The position numbers were made by a program, and so were the translations under genes. The notes under the pieces are model-generated. The model was not told where the DNA came from and searched no databases. It saw nothing but the letters and a program-made list of their open reading frames with translations. This document shows, in pieces, positions 1 through 11,400 of a stretch of 64,000 nt of DNA. Numbering within the stretch: the stretch's first letter is position 1; each line of letters begins with the position of its first letter. This DNA is from Archivesica marissinica. Its lineage: Eukaryota > Mollusca > Bivalvia > Venerida > Vesicomyidae. The stretch lies in the NCBI GenBank assembly GCA_014843695.1, contig CM026403.1, positions 43,803,516 through 43,867,515 on the forward strand, read 5' to 3'.

Positions 1-1145
1 GTAGAGATCTGCATATTCCATGCAGGCTTTGAGCGTTGATCAAAAGTATGACACAAGACACAAGGAAACACCATTTATGAAAAGAGGGGTCTGTACTACC
101 TGGATACTTGGTATCGTATATGCACAGATTGCGTACATGACAATATCGTTTATTCCGTGACCTACTCAGCAGAAGAGATTGTTCAGAACTGCACATACCC
201 AGTCATCACATCGATATAGATCTAGCAGGCATCGGCCCGATATATTTTCCATATCTGACCGATGCGGGAAACAAGATCAGGGCGATATAGATTTGATCAT
301 CTGCATTTGATCGGACCAATATCCTATCGGCCCAAAGTCGGATAGATATCGTTTTAGTTTTACCCACTCACTGTCGATCTGCTATCGGCTAGTTTTAGTT
401 ATACTGCAATAATCGTTTTATTCGTTTTAGATATCCGCAAAATATCATTTCGCCGTAATTGGAAAAACCATACTGTGATAGACATTATTATATATATCTC
501 TGTGACAAAGTTTTCTTACACAGTTTTTAAATGTACAATATATACAAAAATGGAATAAAATAATAATTCCAAGATTAAATTAAATCAACACCCAACTAAC
601 ACTGTTTAATTGACACAATATTTCAAGCCGTCAAATAAAAATGTAAGCACATCATCATCGTCCACAGGAGTTCTAATTCACAATTCTATGTATTCTGGCT
701 GATGAATACGATAACAACAAATATAAAATTATACAGGCCATATTTTAATCAAGCAATTATCAATTTAAATCAAGAAATATTCAATTTGATAAATTAAAAA
801 CTTGTAAAGACACTATTTGAATATGGTAAACAAATACAAGTCTTACAGTCCTGTGGAAATTAATTTGCAGTACGGAAATGCAAACGGACACAAGAACGTT
901 TAGCGCATTGTATGGCACTTTCTCACACACATAGTCAAAATAAATTATTTTGCAAAGATTTGACACTTAAACCATTTTTTGTTTACATGTAAGCATATTT
1001 TATTGCAAATCAATAGTAAACATGTAATGACACAAACATATACAATACATTATGGAGTGCCCTTTTGACTTATGTCTGTGGACTTGTGACATTTTACTTG
1101 TGACTTTTAATTTATGATTAAGACGATTGTGCGAGAAACACGTGA
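1..1145. other. AT-rich flank without a recognisable gene
   Basis: No gene can be supported here. An open stretch without a Met start runs on the plus strand over about 78-219 and ends in TAG; it reads plausibly (for example GLYYLDTWYRIC) but I do not recognise it, and it could be the tail of a decayed exon. Bases 220-410 carry several scattered copies of a short motif resembling CTATCGGC or CATCGGCC, which hint at a degraded repeat. The rest is low-complexity AT-rich DNA. Confidence 0.5.
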
Positions 1146-2331
1146 TTGGTGAATGTGCATTTACTGCTTACCTATATAAGTCATCCGGTGAGTCAGGTCA
1201 GGTTTAAGGGACAGAGAAGCAAAATAAAATGCATGTTTGTGTTTTGTGTGTGCGCTCTGATGGGAATGGCAGTTGCTGTTGTGTCAACCTATCTGCCTTC
1301 ATCGTGTATGAATGTTGAAAAGTCATCGCTCATTGTGGAATATTTCAAAGAAGGTTTTAAATACAGTGACATTCTCGGATTTTTGCTACTTAGACATGGA
1401 ATGTTGTTGTCAATGCGTCAACTAAAACCGATCTTGCAAAGGTTGAACTTGAAACGCCGCGGTAATAACTTATATACTCCACTGGGAAGTGTTGTTAATG
1501 TAGTCGACAGGGAAATACAGGATAGTAGACAATATGTTGGCTATCGAATGATGTGGCGCCGGTTAAAAGTAAATCATAATATGCACGTAAAGCATAATGA
1601 AGTCATGGCTATAATGAAGGAACTGGATCCAAATGGTGTTGCTATGCGAAAGGCACATTGACTCCAAAAGACGGGTCTATTGTGCAAAAGGGCCAAACAA
1701 CATTTGGCATATATACAGTTACGATAAGTTGAAGCCCTTCGGATTTTGTGTACACGGTGCTATAGATGGTTTTAGCAGGAAATTAATATGGTTAGAAGTT
1801 TCAGACACTAACAACAATCCAAAATTTATTGCAAACTATTATTTGGATGCACTAAAGGAAATTGGTAAATCATCCCATATATTGCGTTGTGATGCGGGCA
1901 CAGAAAACTCTGTTGTTTGTCTTCTACAGCAATTCTTTCGGAATGATGCAACTGACACAGTTTCTGGTAGTCGAAGCGTTATTGTTGGAAGCAGCACGTC
2001 TAACCAGCGTATTGAAATATGGTAGGGTACTCTACGACAACAAGGAGTGCAGTGGTGGATGAACCTCTTCAAGGACTTGCGTGATTCTGGCCGTTTCAAT
2101 GAGCTAGACCCAATACATTGTGAGAATTTGAAATTTTGTTTTATGCATTTGATACAAACCGATCTGGACCGAATTGCACAACAATGGCATGTTCATGATA
2201 TAAGACCCCAGCACCATACGGAAGGAGAATGTGGAAAACCTGACGTTATGTATTTTTTACCGGAAATGTTTGACGTCCATGATTACGGCACATCGATTAA
2301 CAAACGTGATGTGAGATGTTGCGATTAACAA
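1146..2331 (+). pseudogene. Integrase-core (DDE) transposase-like protein, broken
   Basis: This is a decayed copy of an integrase/DDE transposase-like family seen in many animal genomes. The N-terminal part (about 1300-1640) looks like a helix-turn-helix region: IVEYFKEGFKYSDI, then HGMLLSMRQLKPIL and LNLKRR. A catalytic-core-like region follows, with three candidate acidic residues in the motifs AIDGFSRK, RCDAGTEN and NQRIEIW, a spacing consistent with a D-D-E triad. Two lesions are visible. The frame shifts between about 1640 and 1665, where DPNGVAMRKAH runs to a stop while the homologous sequence continues in another frame as RHIDSKRRVYCAKGPNNIW. An in-frame TAG at 2023-2025 then falls where a second Trp of IEIWW would be expected, and the frame reopens directly with GTLRQQG. 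The 5' end is uncertain because no convincing ATG precedes the homologous part. I infer a non-functional element or domesticated relic. The family assignment is from motif recognition only. Confidence 0.72.
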
Positions 2332-2349
2332 ACGTGATATGAGATGTTG
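2294..2349 (+). repeat. 28-bp tandem duplication
   Basis: A 28-bp unit beginning CGATTAACAAACGTGAT occurs twice head to tail (2294-2321 and 2322-2349), differing at one base (GTGAG versus ATGAG). It overlaps the end of the transposase-like reading frame and lies just before a SINE insertion. It looks like a recent local duplication. Confidence 0.85.
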
Positions 2350-2367
2350 CAAAGACATGTATTCCAT

Positions 2368-2638
2368 CACCGTGGCCCAGTGGTTAAGGCGTCCGCCTAC
2401 GGAGCGGGAGGTCGAAGGTTCGAATCTCGTCAGGGGTTCGTTCTGATATGGCCGGTTGGTGAGCCGCCAGCTAGTTAAATAATGGTTACCGATTGCCTAC
2501 CAGCCTGGCGCCTGGCATACAAGCATAGGATTCGGGAAGTACTGATGTTCATAAAAAAGAGGTGTCTCATAAATCAGAAATGGCTGGCCCTTTAAATAGG
2601 GGTGACACTATAATAAACAAACACTTTACTTTCACTTT
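2368..2638 (+). mobile_element. tRNA-derived SINE with perfect 10-bp target duplication
   Basis: The left end resembles a tRNA gene. An A box-like TGGCCCAGTGG lies at about 2373-2383 and a B box GGTTCGAATC at 2417-2426, the internal RNA polymerase III promoter layout. A roughly 200-bp unrelated body follows and ends in an A-rich tail (ATAATAAACAAACAC). The element is bracketed by a perfect direct repeat, TGTATTCCAT, at 2358-2367 and 2639-2648, the target-site duplication left by LINE-mediated insertion. The tRNA-like part does not continue into a clean acceptor stem and is fused to the body, so I call it a SINE rather than a functional tRNA gene. Confidence 0.85.
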
Positions 2639-2648
2639 TGTATTCCAT

Positions 2649-3450
2649 TCCAAAGAGAAACGTTGGCACATCTTTTAAAGCCCGACCTTCAAATGCCATT
2701 AGATGCCGATGCCGCACTGCGCTTATTCTTGGAGTTAAATGATTTACTGGCAGGAATAGACCAGGATTGAACAGTGTATTTTTTCTCAAGCTTGGTATGT
2801 CGTTTGCCAGTATCGCTGTTACTAACCAATGTTCCAAAGACTTTTTATCTTTACAGTAAAGATGTCCTCCTGAGGTGGGCAGACTGTGTTCTATGTCTAT
2901 GGTGAAGGATTTGTACTGTGACTTTTATTCTAGACTTTTATATCTTACCCAATATTTACTGGTGCCGATTGTTGATAGCACACTCATTTATAAATGCATT
3001 GTTCGTTATTTTTCGTCATAGAAATCCTGATAAAATGTTTCTTATCTGATTGTTTCAGTTGAATCATTTAATTTTAAGTCATTTCTTAATGATTCGGTTG
3101 ACGGATGCGCCGCCCTGGATATGTTTCATAATGTGACAACGGGCAGGTCATTGTCTATATATTTTGCATTTTTCTGTTGGACTGCTGCTTATAGGATTTC
3201 GTCATTGGTATATACATTAACAGTATATTGGTGATTTTTGGTACTCTTTCTATTTTTCGACCGGCCATCTCACTTTTTTGTCAAAGAAGAATTACGAAGA
3301 CCAAATCAATAAAAATGGCCTAAATCAGTGTCCGGAATTTTGGTAAACTTGTTAGCTTCATGCCAACATAAATAAAGCAAGAGACAAGTTACCACCGAGC
3401 AATATTTCAGACACGGACGGGCACCCGGGTAGAAACACCAATATTCCGGA
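2649..3450. other. Unique sequence with an unassigned minus-strand open frame
   Basis: A minus-strand open frame covers roughly 2592-2870. It includes residues such as LEHWLVTAILANDIPSLRK and ends inside the SINE tail, so its C-terminus is an artefact of the insertion. I do not recognise it; it may be a fragment of an older coding sequence that the SINE interrupted. The remainder to 3450 is AT-rich with no gene, RNA or repeat that I can support. Confidence 0.35.
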
Positions 3451-3926
3451 AGCTTATGACTTGTAGCTTATGACTTGTAGCTTATGACTTGTGGGTTATG
3501 ACTTGTGGGTTATGACTTGTGGGTTATGACTTGTGGGTTATGACTTGTGGGTTATGACTTGTGGCTCATGACTTGTAGCTTATGACTTGCGACGTGTGGC
3601 TTATGACTTGTAGCTTATGACTTGTAGCTTATGACTTGTAGCTTATGACTTGTGGGTTATGATTTGTGGGTTATGACTTGTGGCTCATGACTTGTAGCTT
3701 ATGACTTGCGACGTGTGGCTTATGACTTGTGGCTTATGACTTGTGGGTTATGACTTGTGGCTCATGACTTGTAGCTTATGACTTGCGACGTGTGGCTTAT
3801 GACTTGTGGCTTATGACTTGTAGCTTATGACTTGCGACTTGTGGCTCATGACTTGTAGCTTATGACTTGCGACTTATGACTTGTGGTTTATGACTTGTAA
3901 CTTATGACTTGCGACTTATGACTTGC
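3451..3926 (+). repeat. 14-bp minisatellite (CTTATGACTTGTRG)
   Basis: About 34 head-to-tail units of CTTATGACTTGTAG with variants GTTATGACTTGTGG and CTCATGACTTGTAG make up this block. A shorter variant containing GCGACGTGTGG recurs at 3589, 3708 and 3785, each time after the same run of variant units, so the array has a crude higher-order pattern. Units at the right end (from about 3820) are more diverged and include GCGACTTATGACTTG. No coding role is suggested. Confidence 0.95.
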
Positions 3927-4522
3927 TACTGGTGGCATGGGAAGTCAATTATTGTAAAGGACTGTTGCTAAGGATATGGTGATGGTTGCTAGGGATACAC
4001 ATTACCTCACACTTATGACAACAAACACTTTTTTATAAACATTTTAGTGCTTATTTTAAACTAATAGAGCAACTTAAGCTAAACAATAAACGAGCATACA
4101 ACAGCACATTTACAAATTAATGTTCTTAGCATTAACCTGTCAATCAATGTCCTGACATCCATCGTGCTTTTCAAAAAGCAAACTCACTACTTTATTGTGC
4201 CTTTCTATTATCATTCGCTGCATAATCATCCAAAATAAGGTTCTTGATGACTTGTGTAGTCTAGTTCGTAAAACATCTTAACATAGCAGATCAACATACA
4301 TTGTAGCATCCGTGTCAGAACACTTTTATACCAGCATGTTGCGGTTACTTCCAACATTGAATTTAAGCATAAGATATACCAGTGGCATTTTCGCTATGCC
4401 AATAACTACTCATATTAATTACAACACTACTGTACTGACCGTAGTAGCTCAAAGTCTAATATTAACACAGCATAATATTCTATCCCATCACAAAACTTGT
4501 CTATAATGCTGCCATGTCAAGT
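3927..4522. other. No gene seen
   Basis: AT-rich unique sequence between the 14-bp minisatellite and the kinase remnant. A plus-strand open frame of about 64 codons (4312-4506) has no recognisable motif and is probably chance. Confidence 0.5.
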
Positions 4523-5325
4523 TTATGATAATACCTTGCAAATAGCTAATGCAGATGGGCGTTTTGACATGTCATGTTGTAAGCCGTCCCGGATAATCGT
4601 CCTAATTTCAAATGAAATATAGGGCTCCATTTCCAAGTGAATTAATCCATGTGGATCTTCTTTCCATTCCATGCAGTTAATGATAATTTGCACAGAACTG
4701 CTTCCCTCCTTGTCTACACTGCATGTAAGGTCTATGTTCCAGACAGGTTTTTCCGTATACAGTTCCATGTAGGTGCAACATAGACTCCATATGTCTGATG
4801 GCACCTTCGCTGTTCTACAGTTAAGTAGAATCTCAGGAACTTGATAATCCGGGGTTCCCGGATGCATAGCTCGTTTGTATGCAATTGTAGTGTTCAGGGT
4901 ATTCATAACCTTTAGTTTGGAAAGTCTCATGGCACAAACTTTGGCAATTTCAAAGTCTTTTGAGAGTAGAATGTTCTCTGGCTTAATATCTCTATGTATA
5001 ACGACTGGATTGCGATTATGTAAGTACGATATTGCCTGACATACTTGCAACTCAATTGAATGTTTCTGTGGCAAGGAGAGTTCATACCCAAGTCCCCGAA
5101 CAGCATATCATCCAAATTAGGACATGTAATGAATTCTGTAAGAATATACAAACAGTCGGCTTGTATGGTATAACCCATCAATAAAATAATGTTTAGATGT
5201 CTTATGTGGCTATTAATTTCAACTTCTTGTAATACTGATTGCTTCACAAGCTTCAGGCGTTTAACCTTTAATTTCTTCACCGCTACATCGGTGCATAAGT
5301 ATACTCCCTTGTACACCTCACCATA
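4523..5325 (-). pseudogene. Protein kinase-like domain, frameshifted, DFG aspartate lost
   Basis: Read on the minus strand, this is a nearly complete protein kinase catalytic domain of serine/threonine or TKL type. In order I see the tail of the glycine loop (YGEVYKGVY), the ATP-binding lysine (DVAVKKLK), the alpha-C glutamate (QEVEINSHI), a hinge region (LYILTEF), the catalytic loop HRDIKPEN, a Ser/Thr-type P+1/APE segment (GTPDYQVPEIL), the F-helix (SDIWSL) and the C-lobe end (RPSALAI). The activation-loop start, normally D-F/M-G, reads KVCAMRLSK, so the magnesium-binding Asp and the Gly are both replaced. The frame breaks near 5070-5080: the upper half ends in GDLGMNSP, and one base out of phase the lower half continues as LPQKHSIELQV. 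A TGA precedes the glycine loop at 5326-5328. It is probably a dead paralogue, with no upstream or downstream exons visible. Consensus splice sites were not established. Confidence 0.75.
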
Positions 5326-5404
5326 TCAATTTCTGTATAAACAGTTGGTATGACCTTTCCTCTTTAAAATTCTTTTTTCATATCATTCACTGATCGTTTT
5401 GCTT

Positions 5405-8400
5405 TCTGATGTCCAGTTATCTCATTCACATATTCTGTTGCTACCATATGTCCAAATTCTGTTTCTACCTGATGACCAAATCCTGTTGCAACCTCATAAC
5501 CAAATCATGTTGTTACGTGATTCCCAATGATCTGATCATTCACATATCCTGTTATTTCCTGATTTCCAATAATATCGTGATTCACAGATCATGTTGCTAT
5601 CATATGCCCAAACGCCGTTGCTACCTGATGTCCAACTCCTGTTGTTGCCGGATGTCTAAATGTTGTTGCTACATGATTCCCACTGATCTGATCAATGATC
5701 CTCTTGCTACCTGATGTCCCAATACAGTTGCTACCTGCTGTCCCAATACTGTTGCTACCTGCTGTCCCAATACTGTTGCTACCTGCTGTCCCAATACTGT
5801 TGCTACCTGCTGTCCCAATACTGTTGTTACCTGCTGTCCCAATACTGTTGCTACCTGCTGTCCCAATACTATTGCTACCTGCTGTCCCAATACTGTTGCT
5901 ACCTGCTGTCTCAATACTGTTGCTACCTGCTGTCCCAATACTGTTGCTACCTGATGTCCAAATGTTGTTGCTACCTGCTGTCCCAATACTGTTGCTACCT
6001 GCTGTCCCAATACTGTTGCTACCTGCTGTCCCAATACTGTTGCTACCTGCTGTCCCAATACTGTTGCTACCTGCTGTCCCAATACTGTTGCTACCTGCTG
6101 TCCCAATACTGTTGCTACCTGCTGTCCCAATACTGTTGCTACCTGATGTCCCAATACTGTTGCTACCTGCTGTCCCAATACTGTTGCTACCTGCTGTCCC
6201 AATACTGTTGCTACCTGCTGTCCCAATACTGTTGCTACCTGCTGTCCCAATACTGTTGCTACCTGCTGTCCCAATACTGTTGCTACCTGCTGTCCCAATA
6301 CTGTTGCTACCTGATGTCCCAATACTGTTGCTACCTGCTGTCCCAATACTGTTTCTACCTCATGTCCAAATGTTGTTGCTACCTGCTGTCTCAATACTGT
6401 TGCTACCTGCTGTCCCAATACTGTTGCTACCTGCTGTCCCAATACTGTTGCGACCTGCTGTCCCAATACTGTTGCTACCTGCCGTCCCAATACTGTTGTT
6501 ACCTGATGTCCCAATACTGTTGCTACCTGATGTCCCAATACTGTTGCTACCTGCTGTCACAATACTGTTGCTACCTGCTGTCCCAATACAGTTGCTACCT
6601 GCTGTCCCAATACTGTTGCTACCTGCTGTCCCAATACTGTTGCTACCTGCTGTCCCAATACTGTTGCTACCTGCTGTCCCAATACTGTTGCTACCTGCTG
6701 TCCCAATTGTTGCTACCTGCTGTCCCAATACTGTTGCTACCTGATGTCCCAATACTGTTGCTACCTGCTGTCCCAATACTGTTGCTACCTGATGTCCCAA
6801 TACTGTTGCTACCTGCTGTCCCAATACTGTTGCTACCTGCTGTCCCAATACTGTTGCTACCTGCTGTCCCAATACTGTTGCTACCTGCTGTCCCAATACT
6901 GTTGCTACCTGATGTCCCAATACTGTTGCTACCTGCTGTCCCAATACTGTTGCTACCTGCTGTCCCAATACTGTTGCTACCTGCCCTCCCAATACTGTTG
7001 TTACCTGATGTCCCAATACTGTTGCTACCTGATGTCCCAATACTGTTGCTACCTGCTGTCCCAATACTGTTGCTACCTGCTGTCCCAATACTGTTGCTAC
7101 CTGCGTCCCAATACTGTTGCTACCTGATGTCCAAATGTTGTTGATACCTGATGTCCAAATGTTGTTGATACCTGCTGTCCCAATACTGTTGCTACCTGCT
7201 GTCCCAATACTGTTGCTACCTCATGTCCAAATGTTGTTGCTACCTGATGTCCAAATGTTGTTGCTACCTGCTGTCTCAATACTGTTGCTACCTGCTGTCC
7301 CAATACTGTTGCTACCTGCTGTCCCAATACTGTTGCTACCTGCTGTCCCAATACTGTTGCTACCTGATGTCCCAATACTGTTGCTACCTGATGTCCCAAT
7401 ACTGTTGCTACCTGCTGTCCCAATACTGTTGCTACCTGATGTCCCAATACTGTTGCTACCTGCTGTCCCAATACTGTTGCTACCTGCTGTCCCAATACTG
7501 TTGCTACCTGATGTCCCAATACTGTTGCTACCTGCTGTCCCAATACTGTTGCTACCTGCTGTCCCAATACTGTTGCTACCTGCTGTCCCAATACTGTTGC
7601 TACCTGATGTCCCAATACTGTTGTTACCTGCTGTCCCAATACTGTTGCTACCTGCTGTCCCAATACTATTGCTACCTGCTGTCCCAATACTGTTGCTACC
7701 TGCTGTCTCAATACTGTTGCTACTGCTGTCCCAATACTGTTGCTACCTGATATCCAAATGTTGTTGCTACCTGCTGTCCCAATACTGTTGCTACCTGTTG
7801 TCGCAATACTGTTGCTACCTGCTGTCTCAATACTGTTTCTACCTCATGTCCAAATGTTGTTACTCCCTGCTGTCTCAATACTGTTGCTACCTGCTATCCC
7901 AATACTGTTGCTACCTGCTGTCCCAATACTGTTGCGACCTGCTGTCCCAATACTGTTGCTACCTACTGTCCCAATACTGTTGTTAACTGATGTCCCAATA
8001 CTGTTGCTACCTGCTGTCACAATACTGTTGCTACCTGCTGTCCCAATACAGTTGCTACCTGCTGTCCCAATACTGTTGCTACCTGCTGTCCCAATACTGT
8101 TGCTACCTGCTGTCCCAATACTGTTGCTACCTGCCGTCCCAATACTGTTGCTACCTGCCGTCCCAATACTGTTGCTACCTGATGTCCAAATGTTGTTGCT
8201 ACCTGCTGTCCCAATACTGTTGCGACCTGCTGTCCCAATACTGTTGCTACCTGCCGTCCCAATACTGTTGTTACCTGATGTCCCAATACTGTTGCTACCT
8301 GATGTCCCAATACTGTTGCTACCTGCTGTCCCAATACTGTTGCTACCTGCTGTCCCAATACTGTTGCTACCTGCCGTCCCAATACTGTTGTTACCTGATG

Positions 8401-11400
8401 TCCCAATACTGTTGCTACCTGATGTCCCAATACTGTTGCTACCTGATGTCCAAATGTTGTTGATACCTGATGTCCAAATGTTGTTGATACCTGCTGTCCC
8501 AATACTGTTGCTACCTGCTGTCCCAATACTGTTGCTACCTGCTGTCCCAATACTGTTGCTACCTGATGTCCCAATACTGTTGCTACCTGATGTCCCAATA
8601 CTGTTGCTACCTGATGTCCAAATGTTGTTGCTACCTGATGTCCAAATGTTGTTGCTACCTGCTGTCCCAATACTGTTGCTACCTGCTGTCCCAATACTGT
8701 TGCTACCTGCTGTCCCAATACTGTTGCTACCTGCTGTCCCAATACTGTTGCTACCTGCTGTCCCAATACTGTTGCTACCTGCTGTCCCAATACTGTTGCT
8801 ACCTGATGTCCCAATACTGTTGCTACCTGCTGTCCCAATACTGTTGCTACCTGCTGTCCCAATACTGTTGCTACCTGATGTCCCAATACTGTTGCTACCT
8901 GCTGTCCCAATACTGTTGCTACCTGCTGTCCCAATACTGTTGCTACCTGCTGTCCCAATACTGTTGCTACCTGCTGTCCCAATACTGTTGCTACCTGCTG
9001 TCCCAATACTGTTGCTACCTGCTGTCCCAATACTGTTGCTACCTGCTGTCCCAATACTGTTGCTACCTGCTGTCCCAATACTGTTGCTACCTGCTGTCCC
9101 AATACTGTTGCTACCTGCTGTCCCAATACTGTTGCTACCTGCTGTCCCAATACTGTTGCTACCTGCTGTCCCAATACTGTTGCTACCTGCTGTCCCAATA
9201 CTGTTGCTACCTGCTGTCCCAATACTGTTGCTACCTGCTGTCCCAATACTGTTGCTACCTGCTGTCCCAATACTGTTGCTACCTGCTGTCCCAATACTGT
9301 TGCTACCTGCTGTCCCAATACTGTTGCTACCTGCTGTCCCAATACTGTTGCTACCTGCTGTCCCAATACTGTTGCTACCTGATGTCCCAATACTGTTGCT
9401 ACCTGCTGTCCCAATACTGTTGCTACCTGCTGTCCCAATACTGTTGCTACCTGCTGTCCCAATACTGTTGCTACCTGCTGTCCCAATACTGTTGCTACCT
9501 GCTGTCCCAATACTGTTGCTACCTGCTGTCCCAATACTGTTGCTACCTGCTGTCCCAATACTGTTGCTACCTGCTGTCCCAATACTGTTGCTACCTGCTG
9601 TCCCAATACTGTTGCTACCTGCTGTCCCAATACTGTTGCTACCTGCTGTCCCAATACTGTTGCTACCTGCTGTCCCAATACTGTTGCTACCTGATGTCCA
9701 ATTGTTGCTACCTGTGTCCAATTGTTGCTACCTGCTGTCCCAATACTGTTGCTACCTGCTGTCCCAATACTGTTGCTACCTTGTCCCAATACTGTTGCTA
9801 CCTGCTGTCCCAATACTGTTGCTACCTGCTGTCCCAATACTGTTGCTACCTGCTGTCCCAATACTGTTGCTACCTGCTGTCCCAATACTGTTGCTACCTG
9901 CTGTCCCAATACTGTTGCTACCTGCTGTCCCAATACTGTTGCTACCTGCTGTCCCAATACTGTTGCTACCTGCTGTCCCAATACTGTTGCTACCTGCTGT
10001 CCCAATACTGTTGCTACCTGCTGTCCCAATACTGTTGCTACCTGCTGTCCCAATACTGTTGCTACCTGATGTCCCAATACTGTTGCTACCTGCTGTCCCA
10101 ATACTGTTGCTACCTGCTGTCCCAATACTGTTGCTACCTGCTGTCCCAATACTGTTGCTACCTGATGTCCCAATACTGTTGCTACCTGCTGTCCCAATAC
10201 TGTTGCTACCTGATGTCCCAATACTGTTGCTACCTGCTGTCCCAATACTGTTGCTACCTGCTGTCCCAATACTGTTGCTACCTGCTGTCCCAATACTGTT
10301 GCTACCTGCTGTCCCAATACTGTTGCTACCTGCTGTCCCAATACTGTTGCTACCTGCTGTCCCAATACTGTTGCTACCTGCTGTCCCAATACTGTTGCTA
10401 CCTGCTGTCCCAATACTGTTGCTACCTGCTGTCCCAATACTGTTGCTACCTGCTGTCCCAATACTGTTGCTACCTGATGTCCCAATACTGTTGCTACCTG
10501 CTGTCCCAATACTGTTGCTACCTGCTGTCCCAATACTGTTGCTACCTGCTGTCCCAATACTGTTGCTACCTGCTGTCCCAATACTGTTGCTACCTGCTGT
10601 CCCAATACTGTTGCTACCTGATGTCCCAATACTGTTGCTACCTGCTGTCCCAATACTGTTGCTACCTGCTGTCCCAATACTGTTGCTACCTGCTGTCCCA
10701 ATACTGTTGCTACCTGCTGTCCCAATACTGTTGCTACCTGCTGTCCCAATACTGTTGCTACCTGCTGTCCAAATGTTGTTGCTACCTGATGTCCAAATGT
10801 TGTTGCTACCTGATGTCCAAATGTTGTTGCTACCTGCTGTCCCAATACTGTTGCTACCTGCTGTCCCAATACTGTTGCTACCTGCTGTCCCAATACTGTT
10901 GCTACCTGCTGTCCCAATACTGTTGCTACCTGCTGTCCCAATACTGTTGCTACCTGCTGTCCCAATACTGTTGCTACCTGATGTCCCAATACTGTTGCTA
11001 CCTGCTGTCCCAATACTGTTGCTACCTGCTGTCCCAATACTGTTGCTACCTGCTGTCCCAATACTGTTGCTACCTGCTGTCCCAATACTGTTGCTACCTG
11101 CTGTCCCAATACTGTTGCTACCTGCTGTCCCAATACTGTTGCTACCTGCTGTCCCAATACTGTTGCTACCTGATGTCCCAATACTGTTGCTACCTGCTGT
11201 CCCAATACTGTTGCTACCTGCTGTCCCAATACTGTTGCTACCTGCTGTCCCAATACTGTTGCTACCTGCTGTCCCAATACTGTTGCTACCTGCTGTCCCA
11301 ATACTGTTGCTACCTGCTGTCCCAATACTGTTGCTACCTGCTGTCCCAATACTGTTGCTACCTGCTGTCCCAATACTGTTGCTACCTGCTGTCCCAATAC

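Noticed and set aside
2368..2440. Functional tRNA gene
   Set aside because: A and B boxes are present but the acceptor stem is not closed and the sequence continues into a SINE body with target duplications.
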